Below, one piece after another: positions 16,302 through 24,257 of a DNA stretch of 46,458 nucleotides. Where the stretch lies: NCBI RefSeq assembly GCF_000336635.1, contig NZ_AOLY01000003.1:1-46458 (forward strand), written 5' to 3'. The position numbers and the translations under genes are program-made. Below the pieces are notes generated by a model. The model saw nothing but the letters and a program-made list of their open reading frames with translations, was not told the origin of the DNA and made no database searches. The stretch's first letter is position 1, and each line of letters opens with the position of its first letter. The DNA is from Haloarcula japonica DSM 6131. GTDB taxonomy: Archaea; Halobacteriota; Halobacteria; Halobacteriales; Haloarculaceae.

Positions 16302-16499
16302 TTAGCGGACTTTCAGCGCGTATTTGCCCGGCTCGGTCACTTCCATCTCTTTAGCGATGTCGGAGCGCTCCGGGTGGGCGATGACGACGTAGCCGGCCCA
16401 GTCCTCGGTCAAGGCGGTGCCGCCGCAGGCCTCACACTGGCTTTCGATCTCCGCGCCCTGGACGCGGTGACAGTCGCGGCAGACGAGTCGGTCCGCCAT
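16302..16499 (-). CDS. spt4: transcription elongation factor Spt4
   Basis: This 65-residue protein has the Spt4 zinc ribbon CRDCHRV and CEACGG (C8, C11, C22, C25) and a C-terminal half with the Spt5-binding surface. With Spt5 it closes the RNA polymerase clamp for processive elongation. The ATG overlaps the rpoE1 stop by one base (TGATG on the minus strand). That conserved arrangement with rpoE1 supports the call. Confidence 0.95.
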   Translation of the reverse strand: MADRLVCRDCHRVQGAEIESQCEACGGTALTEDWAGYVVIAHPERSDIAKEMEVTEPGKYALKVR

Positions 16500-17077
16500 C
16501 AGCTATCACCGGCTTCCGCCGTGCCTTCGCGGCGCTCGCGCTCCTCCTGGAGCCAGCCGTGCTTGCCCAGCCCGACCTGCTTCGCCGTCAGGCCGATCTT
16601 GGAGTCCCGTGGGTTGCGCTCGTCGATGCTCTTGGTGACAATGCGCGCCCGGACGGCGTCACCGACGGTGAGCGTCCGATTGGACTCCCGAGAGGCGAGC
16701 TGCTGGTTCTCCTCGTCGTAGGCCAGATACTCGTCGGAGATCTGGGAGACGTGGAGCAGGCCGTCGACCGGCCCAATGCCGATGAAGGCCCCGAAGTTGA
16801 CGACCTCGACGACCTCCCCGTCGACCACTTCCTGCATCTGCGGGTCGAACGTGAGCGCGTCGAACTCGGCCTCGTAGTAGACGCCGGGCTTGTTCGGCAG
16901 CACGGCACCGGTACCGATGTCGTGGACCTCGATGACGGAGACGACGCTGCCGACGTCCTCGTCCATTCGTCCTTCGAGCTTCTCTTGCAGGAGCCGTTTG
17001 ACCAGCCCCGGACTGACCTCCGCCAGAAAGCGTGGCGGGACTTCGACCGTATCGCGTAGGCGTACCCGTTTATACAT
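16499..17077 (-). CDS. rpoE1: RNA polymerase subunit E' (Rpo7)
   Basis: This 192-residue subunit forms the polymerase stalk with Rpo4. The N-terminal part begins MYKRVRLRDTVEVPP. The S1 RNA-binding domain starts near residue 82 (GEVVEVVNFGAFIGIGPVDGLLHVSQI). The length is normal. It lies 3 bases after the PIN gene and overlaps spt4 by one base, so it belongs to the same transcript. Confidence 0.96.
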   Translation of the reverse strand: MYKRVRLRDTVEVPPRFLAEVSPGLVKRLLQEKLEGRMDEDVGSVVSVIEVHDIGTGAVLPNKPGVYYEAEFDALTFDPQMQEVVDGEVVEVVNFGAFIGIGPVDGLLHVSQISDEYLAYDEENQQLASRESNRTLTVGDAVRARIVTKSIDERNPRDSKIGLTAKQVGLGKHGWLQEERERREGTAEAGDS

Positions 17078-17080
17078 GTG

Positions 17081-17455
17081 TTATGGTTGAGTGATACCCA
17101 GTTTGTTCCGGCCCCTTAAACTAATTACTGGAACGCCCGCGTCCAGCAGGCGTCGTTTGAGGGGGTTGTCGTTCGTGACCGCGTGTGTCGCTTCGTCTGC
17201 CTGTGCCAGTTCGAGGACGGCGTCGTCCGCGTAGTCCGCCGCCGTTTCGCGAACCGTACAGCGGTCGAGCAGGTCCTGTCCGACCGAGGCGGCGGTCGCT
17301 TCCGCGCCGGCGCCATCGGCCAGTTTCGCCAGTTCGTCGCGGACGGCGGCGGGCGCGACGTACTCCGTTGCGTCGACGATCCGTTCGAGTTCCTCGAACA
17401 GCCGCACGTTGCATTCGACCGGCATCATCAGCGCGTTCGTGTCCAGCACGATCAT
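17081..17455 (-). CDS. PIN-domain ribonuclease-like protein
   Basis: This 124-residue PIN domain begins [12 protein letters not shown] (Asp5). Its other acidic positions are RDEL near residue 41 and the DD of ADYADDAV near residue 76, and it closes with AVTNDNPLKRRLL near residue 95. It is of the single-domain Fcf1/Utp24-like archaeal type that sits next to aIF2gamma. This is probably not a VapC toxin, because there is no antitoxin gene and the operon is housekeeping. Its ATG shares one base with the aIF2gamma stop, and rpoE1 follows after 3 bases. An rRNA-processing role is an inference. Confidence 0.85.
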   Translation of the reverse strand: MIVLDTNALMMPVECNVRLFEELERIVDATEYVAPAAVRDELAKLADGAGAEATAASVGQDLLDRCTVRETAADYADDAVLELAQADEATHAVTNDNPLKRRLLDAGVPVISLRGRNKLGITQP

Positions 17456-18684
17456 CACCGCAGCGTGCCGACGCCGATGAGCCGCCACCGAGCGCCGACA
17501 CGGCGGTTGATGGCGATCTTCGAGCCCGAGGCCGCACAGACCGGGCGCTTGAGTGCGACTTCGCATTCGTCGTCGCGCGCGCTGGTGACCGAACCGACCG
17601 TGGTGGCGGTGCCGATAGTCAGCATGAGCGGCTCGCCGGTCGAGATCTCGTCGACCTCGCCGCCGTCGTCGCCGACAATGCGTTCCAGCAGGTCCACGTC
17701 CATCGTGAACTTCTCGTGGACCGGCGGGAGGCTACCGGGCGGCCCGGCGACCTGTCCGGCGAGCGCGTCGCCTTTCGTGATCGCGGGGTCAAGTCCGGTC
17801 CCGACGCCGAGCAGGCCGCCCGGCGTGACTGTGTCCACGAAGTCGCCGCCGGACTGGAGCGAGCGGACCGTCGTCGTCACGGGCTGCCACTCCGTCTTGC
17901 CGCCTTCCTCGACCTCGCGGCCGGGGCGGAGTTCGATCTCGTCGTCAACGTCCAGTTGGCCGCCAACGAGCGAGCCGCCGAGCACGCCGCCCATCAGGTC
18001 GTCCCAGGTCGTGCCGGGACGGTTGATGTCGAACGAGCGTGCGACCATCATGCGGGCGTCCTCGTCCGGGTCCCGTTCCGGCGTCGGAATCTCGGACTGG
18101 ACAGCCTCGATGAGCAGGTCGATGTTGGCCTCCTGACCTGCGCTGATGGGGACAACCGGTGCGCCTTCGGCGACGGTGCCCTCAACGAACTCCTGAATCT
18201 GTTCGTAGTTCTGCATCGCCCGCTCCTCGTCGACGAGGTCGACCTTGTTCTGGGCGATGACGATGTTGTCGATGCCGATGATATCGAGCGCGCTCAGGTG
18301 CTCCTCGGTCTGGGCCTGCGGGACGGGCTCGGTCGCCGAGATGACGAGAACGGCCCCGTCCATGATGGCCGCGCCGGACAGCATCGTGGCCATCAGCGTC
18401 TCGTGACCGGGTGCGTCCACGAACGACACCGTCCGGAGGTGGTCGGTGTCGACGTCGTGATCGTCGCAGTGCTCGTCGACGGTAAAGGCCTCCGGCTCCT
18501 CGGCCTCCGGGCAGCGACGGAACGTCGCGTCGGCGTAGCCGAGTCGGATAGAGATACCGCGCTTCATCTCCTCGGAGTGCTGGTCGGTCCATTCGCCGGA
18601 CAGCGCCTGTACGAGCGTCGTCTTTCCGTGGTCGACGTGCCCGACGAGTCCGATGTTCACCTCCGGTTGTTTGTTCGATGTCAT
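17455..18684 (-). CDS. eif2g: translation initiation factor aIF2 subunit gamma
   Basis: This 409-residue GTPase delivers initiator Met-tRNA to the ribosome. It has G1 GHVDHGKT near residue 16, G3 DAPGHE near residue 92, G4 NKVD near residue 147, then two beta-barrel domains. In the zinc knuckle only two cysteines remain (RRC and DEHC, residues about 57-74), where many archaea have four. The ATG at 18684 starts the conserved [12 protein letters not shown]; upstream codons are basic and unlike the family. It is the first gene of the operon eif2g-PIN-rpoE1-spt4-dephospho-CoA kinase. Confidence 0.97.
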   Translation of the reverse strand: MTSNKQPEVNIGLVGHVDHGKTTLVQALSGEWTDQHSEEMKRGISIRLGYADATFRRCPEAEEPEAFTVDEHCDDHDVDTDHLRTVSFVDAPGHETLMATMLSGAAIMDGAVLVISATEPVPQAQTEEHLSALDIIGIDNIVIAQNKVDLVDEERAMQNYEQIQEFVEGTVAEGAPVVPISAGQEANIDLLIEAVQSEIPTPERDPDEDARMMVARSFDINRPGTTWDDLMGGVLGGSLVGGQLDVDDEIELRPGREVEEGGKTEWQPVTTTVRSLQSGGDFVDTVTPGGLLGVGTGLDPAITKGDALAGQVAGPPGSLPPVHEKFTMDVDLLERIVGDDGGEVDEISTGEPLMLTIGTATTVGSVTSARDDECEVALKRPVCAASGSKIAINRRVGARWRLIGVGTLR

Positions 18685-18722
18685 TTCGAGAGTAATCTTG
18701 GTGGAGTTTCGCCGCGTGCAAC

Positions 18723-18732
18723 TGATAAACCT
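18723..18732 (-). promoter_or_regulatory. TATA box of the aIF2gamma operon
   Basis: AGGTTTATCA on the minus strand is centred about 43 bases before the ATG. This predicts a leader of about 15 bases, longer than at most promoters in this window. Confidence 0.55.
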
Positions 18733-18913
18733 ACTGTTTGCGCCCCGCCGACCCCCGTTCAATCGCCGATCTGGTCCCTGCTGGCGGCGGCACGGTCACC
18801 GTATTGCTCGGAATCAACCTCAGCACAGTGACGCAACCCCGTCGCTGAGCGCGGGCCGCAGACGATGCGAGATACAGACGCTGAGGGGATCGTGGCCCGT
18901 TCCTGTCGGTACT

Positions 18914-18951
18914 GTTACGTAACTGTGTTTCTGTGAACGCTTTTGTTTATG
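18914..18951 (+). promoter_or_regulatory. palindrome and TATA box of the HTH regulator
   Basis: TTTGTTTATG (18942-18951) is centred 25 bases before the ATG at 18972. The perfect 10-bp palindrome GTTACGTAAC (18914-18923) lies 18 bases further upstream, a good position for an operator, possibly for the regulator itself. The rest of 18733-18913 shows nothing I can name. Confidence 0.5.
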
Positions 18952-18971
18952 CGGAGACAGATTCATGTACG

Positions 18972-19859
18972 ATGCGAGTCGATGAGTCCCCCGAAACTGA
19001 TGCCGACATCGATCCGGCGACAGCGTTCTCGGTCATCGCGAGCGAGACGCGCCTGGACATCTTGGAGGCGCTGTGGCGCGCAGACGACCGACCAGTTCGC
19101 TTCTCGGAGCTATTCGACGCCGTAGAACTGGCCGACAGCGGACAGTTTAACTATCACCTTCAGGAACTCACCGGCCAGTTCGTCAGCCAGGGAACGGACG
19201 GGTACGATCTCCGGCACGCCGGGGCGCAGGTCATCCGCGCAGTGCGGGCAGGGACGTTCACGCGGACGCCCGACATCGACCCGTTCCCGGTGACCGGGGC
19301 CTGCACACGATGTGGCGGCGGTCTACTGGCAGAGTACGCCGACGAACAGTTTGCCATCGACTGCGAGGACTGCGGGAAGGCCCACGGCGAGTACCCGTTC
19401 CCGCCGGGCGGTCTGGTGGACCGGACGCCAGCGGAAGTTGCGACGGCCTTCGCCGAACGGGTGCGACACCTCCACTGTCTGGCCGCCGACGGCGTCTGCC
19501 CCGACTGCGCCGGCCGGATGGGAACGGAAATCTCCCGCGATGGCGACTGCTGTCTCGACGTGTCGGTCCGCGCCGAGTTCGTCTGCGAACGGTGTCGCCA
19601 CGAACTCTGTTCGCCTGTCGGGCTGACGCTACTCGATAACTCCCGCGTCGCAGCGTTCTACGACGACCACGGCGTCGATCTGTCAAGTCGACCCTACTGG
19701 ACGCTGCCCTGGTGTGTCGACGACCAGTACACCAGCGTCGAGGCCACCGACCCGTGGCGGCTCGCGGTCCGGATTCCGCTGGCCGAGGCGGAACTGACCG
19801 CCTATCTGGACGGCGACCTCCAGCCGGTCGAGTTCGAGCGACAGGCCTGCGGGCGCTGA
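18972..19859 (+). CDS. winged-helix regulator with zinc-ribbon C-terminus
   Basis: This 295-residue protein begins with an ArsR-like winged helix (residues about 14-95: TAFSVIASETRLDILEALW, then FNYHLQELTGQFV as recognition helix). Two Cys clusters follow: CTRCGG...CEDCG (about 119-141) and CPDCAG with CERCRHELC (about 182-222). The tail of about 60 residues is mixed alpha/beta. It is probably a DNA-binding repressor or activator sensing a small molecule or metal. Target genes are unknown. The ATG at 18972 is preferred to a GTG at 18933 because the TATA box lies between them. Confidence 0.82.
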   Translation: MRVDESPETDADIDPATAFSVIASETRLDILEALWRADDRPVRFSELFDAVELADSGQFNYHLQELTGQFVSQGTDGYDLRHAGAQVIRAVRAGTFTRTPDIDPFPVTGACTRCGGGLLAEYADEQFAIDCEDCGKAHGEYPFPPGGLVDRTPAEVATAFAERVRHLHCLAADGVCPDCAGRMGTEISRDGDCCLDVSVRAEFVCERCRHELCSPVGLTLLDNSRVAAFYDDHGVDLSSRPYWTLPWCVDDQYTSVEATDPWRLAVRIPLAEAELTAYLDGDLQPVEFERQACGR

Positions 19860-19997
19860 GTCGGGCTATCGGTACTGCGGCGGCGAACTGTTTTCCCACT
19901 GACCGAAATCGTCTTCAGGAGAGTCTCGGTCCGCGTCTGTTACAGAAATGTCATTCAGATTATACTTATCGGGGTTCGGGACCATCTATTCATTGCA

Positions 19998-20174
19998 ATG
20001 TACCAACCCGCACCCTACGCCGACCCAGAACTGTACAGGCCGACGTATCCACCGCTGACCGTTCGGTCCCTCCTCGGCGTTCTGACTGTCTACCTTGGCT
20101 TGCTGACGCTACTCTCGCAGAGTCTGGTCCTCGCACTGGCGGCGCTGACCTGTTTCTTTGTCGCTACCCGGTAA
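19998..20174 (+). CDS. small membrane protein
   Basis: This 58-residue protein has a soluble proline/tyrosine-rich head (MYQPAPYADPELYRPTYPP) followed by one long hydrophobic region, residues 22-56, probably two short helices. A TATA-like TTATACTT (19960-19967) lies about 34 bases before the ATG. The DUF5787 gene starts 42 bases downstream in the same direction. Function unknown. Confidence 0.65.
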   Translation: MYQPAPYADPELYRPTYPPLTVRSLLGVLTVYLGLLTLLSQSLVLALAALTCFFVATR

Positions 20175-20216
20175 CCGGGCGCGGGGCTTTTGCCCGTCCC
20201 AGCCTTGCCTCCGGTC

Positions 20217-21167
20217 GTGCGGGAGTTCGACTTCGAACTGTCACTGTGTGCCCATCTTGAGCGCGAGGGTCGGCTGGTGAGCCGCCAACTCGGCGGCGCT
20301 GTCTACGGCCGGCGCGTCCTCGACACCGTCATTGTCGAACCGGGACCCGAGTTCGACGAGCGGGCGGCCATCACTCCCGAACGGCTGCCGGCGGCGGCCA
20401 TCGAAAGCAGCGTCGGTCCGGGCCGCGCGCGGTACTGGAAGGACGTTTTCGACTGTCACCCTGACCGCGCCGAGCGGGCCGTCGAACTGGCGGTCGAGCG
20501 GGGCTTCTTCGAGCGCGAACGTCGCGGGGGCCGGACGTACGTCCGCCAGACGACGCGGTACCCAGACTGGGTCGGCGAAATCGTTGCCATCGAGAACAAG
20601 CCGGATCTGGACCGGCCCGGCGACTTAGAATCACAGTTGCGGACCGACGTGTCGCTCGCGCTCGCCGACCGCGTCGTGCTGGCGACGGCCTCCTACGTCA
20701 CTGGGGCGCACCTCAACCGGATTCCAGAGGAAGTCGGCGTCTGGCGGTTCGACGCCGACAGCGGAACGATAGACGTCCGTCGGGAGGCGACACCGCTGCC
20801 GACAGACGATGCCGGCGTCGAACTCCTCGAAGAGCGACCGGTCCGGGCGGACGTGCGAATAGTCAACCCTTCGGAGAAGGCCCGCGCACGCCGGCGACTG
20901 GCCGAGCGAGCGTACGGCAAGGGATGGCGGAGTTTCGACTACCCGGCGTGTGAACGCTGTGCACCCGACAGCGACGGGATTCCGTACTGTCAGTGGAAGG
21001 ACCGTGCTGTCCGCGAGAGCGACGACTGCGGCCCGGACTGCGGGGGCTATGATGAGGACGATCCGCCGACCGTTGACGGCGAGTCGCTCCGGGCCGAGCG
21101 GACGCCGTGGCGGGCGGACCCCGACGGGCGCAGGCGTCGCCAGTCAGGACTGGATCGGTTTGAATAG
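20217..21167 (+). CDS. DUF5787 family protein, PD-(D/E)XK nuclease-like with Cys cluster
   Basis: This is a 316-residue protein. Residues about 118-150 read WVGEIVAIENKPDLD...LRTDVSLALADRVVLAT. The pattern E-x-K after a beta strand, followed by a helix and a second strand, is what a PD-(D/E)XK nuclease core looks like. Residues about 243-276 hold five cysteines in the order CxxC, C, CxxxC (CERC, PYC, DDCGPDCGG), which could bind zinc or an iron-sulfur cluster. The start is taken as the GTG at 20217 (REFDFELSLC). I name it DUF5787 from memory; the nuclease role is inference. Confidence 0.7.
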   Translation: MREFDFELSLCAHLEREGRLVSRQLGGAVYGRRVLDTVIVEPGPEFDERAAITPERLPAAAIESSVGPGRARYWKDVFDCHPDRAERAVELAVERGFFERERRGGRTYVRQTTRYPDWVGEIVAIENKPDLDRPGDLESQLRTDVSLALADRVVLATASYVTGAHLNRIPEEVGVWRFDADSGTIDVRREATPLPTDDAGVELLEERPVRADVRIVNPSEKARARRRLAERAYGKGWRSFDYPACERCAPDSDGIPYCQWKDRAVRESDDCGPDCGGYDEDDPPTVDGESLRAERTPWRADPDGRRRRQSGLDRFE

Positions 21168-21182
21168 GTCGCGAGAAGTCGG

Positions 21183-21476
21183 CTACCGGTCGTCGCCTGA
21201 AGGCGCGTCATCGGGCGGGACGCCGCCGTCGCCGGCTGTCGGACGGCCGTGCTGTTCGTAGTTGTCTTCGGTCACCGCCGGCGCTTCGGTGGCGACCTGC
21301 GCCGCGTGTTTCGTTCTGGCCTGATAGTTCGCCGCGGCTGCAATACCGACACAGGTGACCAGTCCCACCACCAGCACCCAGTCGATACTGCCCGCGATGC
21401 CCTGCTGGACGGCGATTGCGAGGACGCCGCCAACCAGCGACAGCCCACCGACCTCCGCGATGCCGCGCCTGTCCAT
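21183..21476 (-). CDS. small two-helix membrane protein with acidic tail
   Basis: This 97-residue protein has two hydrophobic helices (about residues 9-27 and 31-48) and a soluble tail ending PPDDAPSGDDR. It has its own TATA box. It converges on the DUF5787 gene with 15 bases between. I do not recognise the family. Confidence 0.65.
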   Translation of the reverse strand: MDRRGIAEVGGLSLVGGVLAIAVQQGIAGSIDWVLVVGLVTCVGIAAAANYQARTKHAAQVATEAPAVTEDNYEQHGRPTAGDGGVPPDDAPSGDDR

Positions 21477-21498
21477 ACAACGGCATTAGCCGCCATTA

Positions 21499-21507
21499 CC
21501 TATAAGG
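21499..21507 (-). promoter_or_regulatory. TATA box of the small membrane protein gene
   Basis: CCTTATAGG on the minus strand is centred 27 bases before the ATG at 21476. The gap to the next gene (21539) holds nothing else of note. Confidence 0.6.
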
Positions 21508-21538
21508 TACGGCCTGTTTCACGGCGCCGAACGTAGCG

Positions 21539-22414
21539 TCAGAGTGTGAACCGCTCGCCGTCGAGTCCGATGTCATCAGCGAAGGCCCGGTCCGCCGGGA
21601 CGTAGTGTGCGGTGTGGACGATACGATAGTCGTCGGCCTCGATGTCGGTGGCGAAGTCCCGCGCGCCGGCCAGAGTCATGTGTTTCGTCCCGAAGGTCCG
21701 CGGGACGCCGTCCTCGTCGTGGTGCGTGCCGCCTTTGGGGTGGTACTCGCAGGCCTCCGGGTGGACGATGCCCTCGACGAGCGCGAGGTCGGCCCCGGTC
21801 AGGACGGCTTTCGACCGGTCGGGCACGTCGTAGCAGGTGTCCCCGGAGACCGACAGCACCGCGCCGGTCGCCGGTTCCTCGATTCGCAGGCCGTAGCACA
21901 GAAGCGGCGGGTGCGTGACCGGGACGAGCGTCACTTCGAAGCCGGCGACGGTGAACGGCTCGAACGGCGTCTGTGCGTGGACCGACACCGTGTCGAGATA
22001 ATCATACCGGCTCCGGACGCCCTCGGCGACGCTCTCGCCGGTCACCGGGTCAGTCTCGTCGGCGGCGTGGACCGGCAGTTCGTCGAACAGGCGGTAGGCG
22101 TTGCCGAGGCCGTCGAGGTGGTCGAAGTGGACGTGCGTGACGATAGCCGCGTCCGGCAGCGGGACCGACTCGCGGAGAAACTGGTGGCGGAAGTCCGGAC
22201 TCAGGTCGATCAGGAGCGACTCGCCGGTGTCGTCGTTGCGCAGCGCCACCGAAAAGCGCGACCGCTCGACGCCGTCGGCTGGATCGATGCCGCGCTCGCG
22301 AGCATGGGCCCGGAGTTCCTCGTCGGGGTTGCGCGCCCGTTCGCACGTGTCACAGTCGCACTGGACAGTCGGCGTCCCCGTCGTGTCGCCGGTCCCAAGC
22401 AGCGTGACCTCCAT
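21539..22414 (-). CDS. PhnP-like metallo-beta-lactamase-fold phosphodiesterase
   Basis: This 291-residue hydrolase starts MEVTLLGTGDTTGTP followed by CDCDTCERA, a cysteine cluster like the extra zinc site of PhnP. The metal motif is THVHFDHLDGL near residue 105, followed by TLVPVTH and VSGDTCYD for the remaining ligands. PhnP opens cyclic ribose phosphates, while related RNase Z enzymes cut tRNA. The Cys cluster favours the PhnP-type group. No other phosphonate genes are present. The ATG at 22414 matches the family start; the upstream frame is Arg-rich noise. Confidence 0.82.
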   Translation of the reverse strand: MEVTLLGTGDTTGTPTVQCDCDTCERARNPDEELRAHARERGIDPADGVERSRFSVALRNDDTGESLLIDLSPDFRHQFLRESVPLPDAAIVTHVHFDHLDGLGNAYRLFDELPVHAADETDPVTGESVAEGVRSRYDYLDTVSVHAQTPFEPFTVAGFEVTLVPVTHPPLLCYGLRIEEPATGAVLSVSGDTCYDVPDRSKAVLTGADLALVEGIVHPEACEYHPKGGTHHDEDGVPRTFGTKHMTLAGARDFATDIEADDYRIVHTAHYVPADRAFADDIGLDGERFTL

Positions 22415-22458
22415 TACTGTCCCTTCAGGCGGCGACTCGCCTAAGCCCCTCGCTTTCG

Positions 22459-22734
22459 TTACTGGGTGTCGGCCAGGTCCGCCAGGTCGACGCCCTGTCG
22501 CTCCATCGTCGCCGCCAGCAGGGACCGGGCGCGCTCGTCGGAAAGGTCGTCGAACAGGCAGTCGAGAAACCCTTCGAGCAGCGCCGGTCGGATGCGTAGG
22601 TCGACGTATTCGACCTGTTTCTCCGCGATAACCACGTCTACGTCCCACTCGCCTTCGTCGGGGTCAGTCATGCGAACGTCGACCCACGACTCGGCGGGGT
22701 CGTCTGTCTCGGTGAATACGTCGTCGTCAGCCAT
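22459..22734 (-). CDS. conserved small acidic protein
   Basis: This is a 91-residue soluble protein, very acidic at the N-terminus, with an alpha/beta pattern (VDVVIAEKQVEYVDLRIRP) and a helical C-terminus. It has one cysteine and no known motif. It follows the AAA ATPase gene by 82 bases in the same direction and precedes the PhnP-like gene by 44 bases. I do not recognise it. Confidence 0.65.
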   Translation of the reverse strand: MADDDVFTETDDPAESWVDVRMTDPDEGEWDVDVVIAEKQVEYVDLRIRPALLEGFLDCLFDDLSDERARSLLAATMERQGVDLADLADTQ

Positions 22735-22816
22735 GGCTACCGAATGGTTCCTACATTGATAAGTAAATCGCTCATACCGACAGCCAGAACGGGTACCTGA
22801 GCGAGTAAGCCGTCGC

Positions 22817-24166
22817 TCAGTGGTCGTGATCGTGGTCGTGGTCGCTACCGCCGTCGCCGGAGAAGCCGCCGCTCCCGGCGACCAGCGCGTCGGCGTCGCC
22901 GTCCATCATGTCCATGTTCTTGAGGTTGTCCCGCTCCTCGAAGTCGATGATAGCGTCTTCGAGGTCCTGTTGCGTGAGCGTGGTGCGTTCCTCGGTTAGC
23001 GCGTTGAGGACGGCCTCGCGGAGCACGAGCCGGAGGTCGCTCCCGGTCAGCCCCTCGGTGAGTTCCGCCAGCGTCTCGGGGTCGAAGTCGTCGATCTCCA
23101 TCTGCTGGGTGACGATGCGGAGGATATCCGCGCGCATGCCGCTATCCGGCTTGGGGAAGTTGACGATCTCGTCGAAGCGCCGCCAGGCGGCGGCGTCGAG
23201 CTGGTCGGGGTGGTTCGTCGCGCCGATCAGCAGTACTTCGTCCTGGATGAGCGAGATCTCGTCGATGCTCTTGAGCAGGGTGTTGACGGCGCGCTTGATG
23301 GCGGCGTGTTCGTCGGAGGAGCGGGTCTTGGCGACGAAGTCGAACTCGTCCATGAAGAGGATACACGGCGAGAGCCGCTTTGCGACCTCGAACACCTTCT
23401 CGACGTTCTTGGCCGTCTCGCCGAGGTACTGGCTTGTGATCATCGACAGCTTCACCTCGACAAAGGGGAGGTCGAGGTCGTGTGCCAGCGCGCGGGCGAC
23501 GCTGGTCTTGCCGGTCCCCGGCGGGCCGACGAAGAGGAGCTTCCCGATCTCCCGCAGGCCGATCCGGGCGAGGTAGTCGCGGTGTTCGATGGCCTTGACG
23601 ATCTTCTGTATCTCGTCTTCCTGGTCGGTGGTCAACACCAGGTCCGCCAGCGTCATCTCCACCTCCTCGGGGGCGCGAACGTCCACGAGGTCCAGCATCT
23701 CCTCGTCGTCCTCGTCGTCGGTGTCGAACGCCTCCTCCAGTTTGGCGTCGATGAACGCGCGGTCGGCGCGGGACGGTCGGTTCTGCTCGCGGGCACGCTC
23801 GTAATCAGCGCCCTCGACCTGGTCCTCGAAGGCTTTCGCCAGGACCGGGTTGTCTTCGAGGTCCGCGGCGTCGACCCGTTCGAGGAACCACTCCTCGGCG
23901 AGGTCGCGGTCCGTCATGGAGATGCTCCCCGAGAAGTCGTCGCGGTCGGTGAACATCAGGCCGGAGATGGCCGCCCAGGGGCGCTCGACGCCGGTGGCCT
24001 CGCTCGCGGTCGTGTTGGTGACCGACAGGGGCCGCTCGATCTCGCCGTCGCTCCAGAAGACGGAGCGGTACGAGGCCGGCAGGTCGTCCGGCTCGAAGTC
24101 CCGCCGCTCGCTGTAGATAGTGGCCGTCAGCAGAAACTCAACGACATCCAGTTCCGGATTGCTCAT
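22817..24166 (-). CDS. AAA-family ATPase with His-Asp tail
   Basis: This 449-residue protein has an unusual N-terminal domain (residues 1-165) and one AAA module. Walker A GPPGTGKT is near residue 214, Walker B ILFMDEFD near residue 270, sensor 1 LIGATNHPD near residue 316, and a C-terminal helical lid follows with GLTGSDLRLVLREA. It resembles single-module archaeal AAA chaperone or remodelling ATPases. The last eight residues are DHDHDHDH, a likely metal-binding tail. It has its own promoter, divergent from the DUF1508 protein. Substrate unknown. Confidence 0.88.
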   Translation of the reverse strand: MSNPELDVVEFLLTATIYSERRDFEPDDLPASYRSVFWSDGEIERPLSVTNTTASEATGVERPWAAISGLMFTDRDDFSGSISMTDRDLAEEWFLERVDAADLEDNPVLAKAFEDQVEGADYERAREQNRPSRADRAFIDAKLEEAFDTDDEDDEEMLDLVDVRAPEEVEMTLADLVLTTDQEDEIQKIVKAIEHRDYLARIGLREIGKLLFVGPPGTGKTSVARALAHDLDLPFVEVKLSMITSQYLGETAKNVEKVFEVAKRLSPCILFMDEFDFVAKTRSSDEHAAIKRAVNTLLKSIDEISLIQDEVLLIGATNHPDQLDAAAWRRFDEIVNFPKPDSGMRADILRIVTQQMEIDDFDPETLAELTEGLTGSDLRLVLREAVLNALTEERTTLTQQDLEDAIIDFEERDNLKNMDMMDGDADALVAGSGGFSGDGGSDHDHDHDH

Positions 24167-24190
24167 TCCCACTGATGTTACCACGCAACC

Positions 24191-24237
24191 GGTATAAGTT
24201 ACTCGAAGCCCCGGTGACCGACACCAAGGTAATGTAC
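24191..24237. promoter_or_regulatory. divergent promoters of AAA ATPase and DUF1508 protein
   Basis: On the minus strand AACTTATACC (24191-24200) is centred 29 bases before the AAA ATG. On the plus strand AAGGTAATGTAC (24226-24237) lies about 27 bases before the GTG at 24258. Both fit into a 91-base intergenic region. Confidence 0.5.
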
Positions 24238-24257
24238 CCCCTCTGTGTACTCCGAAC

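Noticed and set aside
17081..17455. VapC-type toxin of a toxin-antitoxin pair
   Set aside because: There is no antitoxin gene beside it, and it is embedded in a tight housekeeping operon typical of archaea.
18733..18913. A tRNA or other RNA gene in the gap before the HTH regulator
   Set aside because: I found only a weak 6-bp pairing (CGGGCC/GGCCCG) and no cloverleaf, T-loop GTTCRA or CCA-end pattern.
22790..22840. Engineered affinity tag at the end of the AAA ATPase (DHDHDHDH)
   Set aside because: The codons alternate His and Asp, which no standard tag uses, and the context is native chromosome.
23210..24175. A 321-residue plus-strand frame opposite the AAA ATPase
   Set aside because: Antisense shadow; the minus-strand frame has Walker A and B motifs and a good TATA box.
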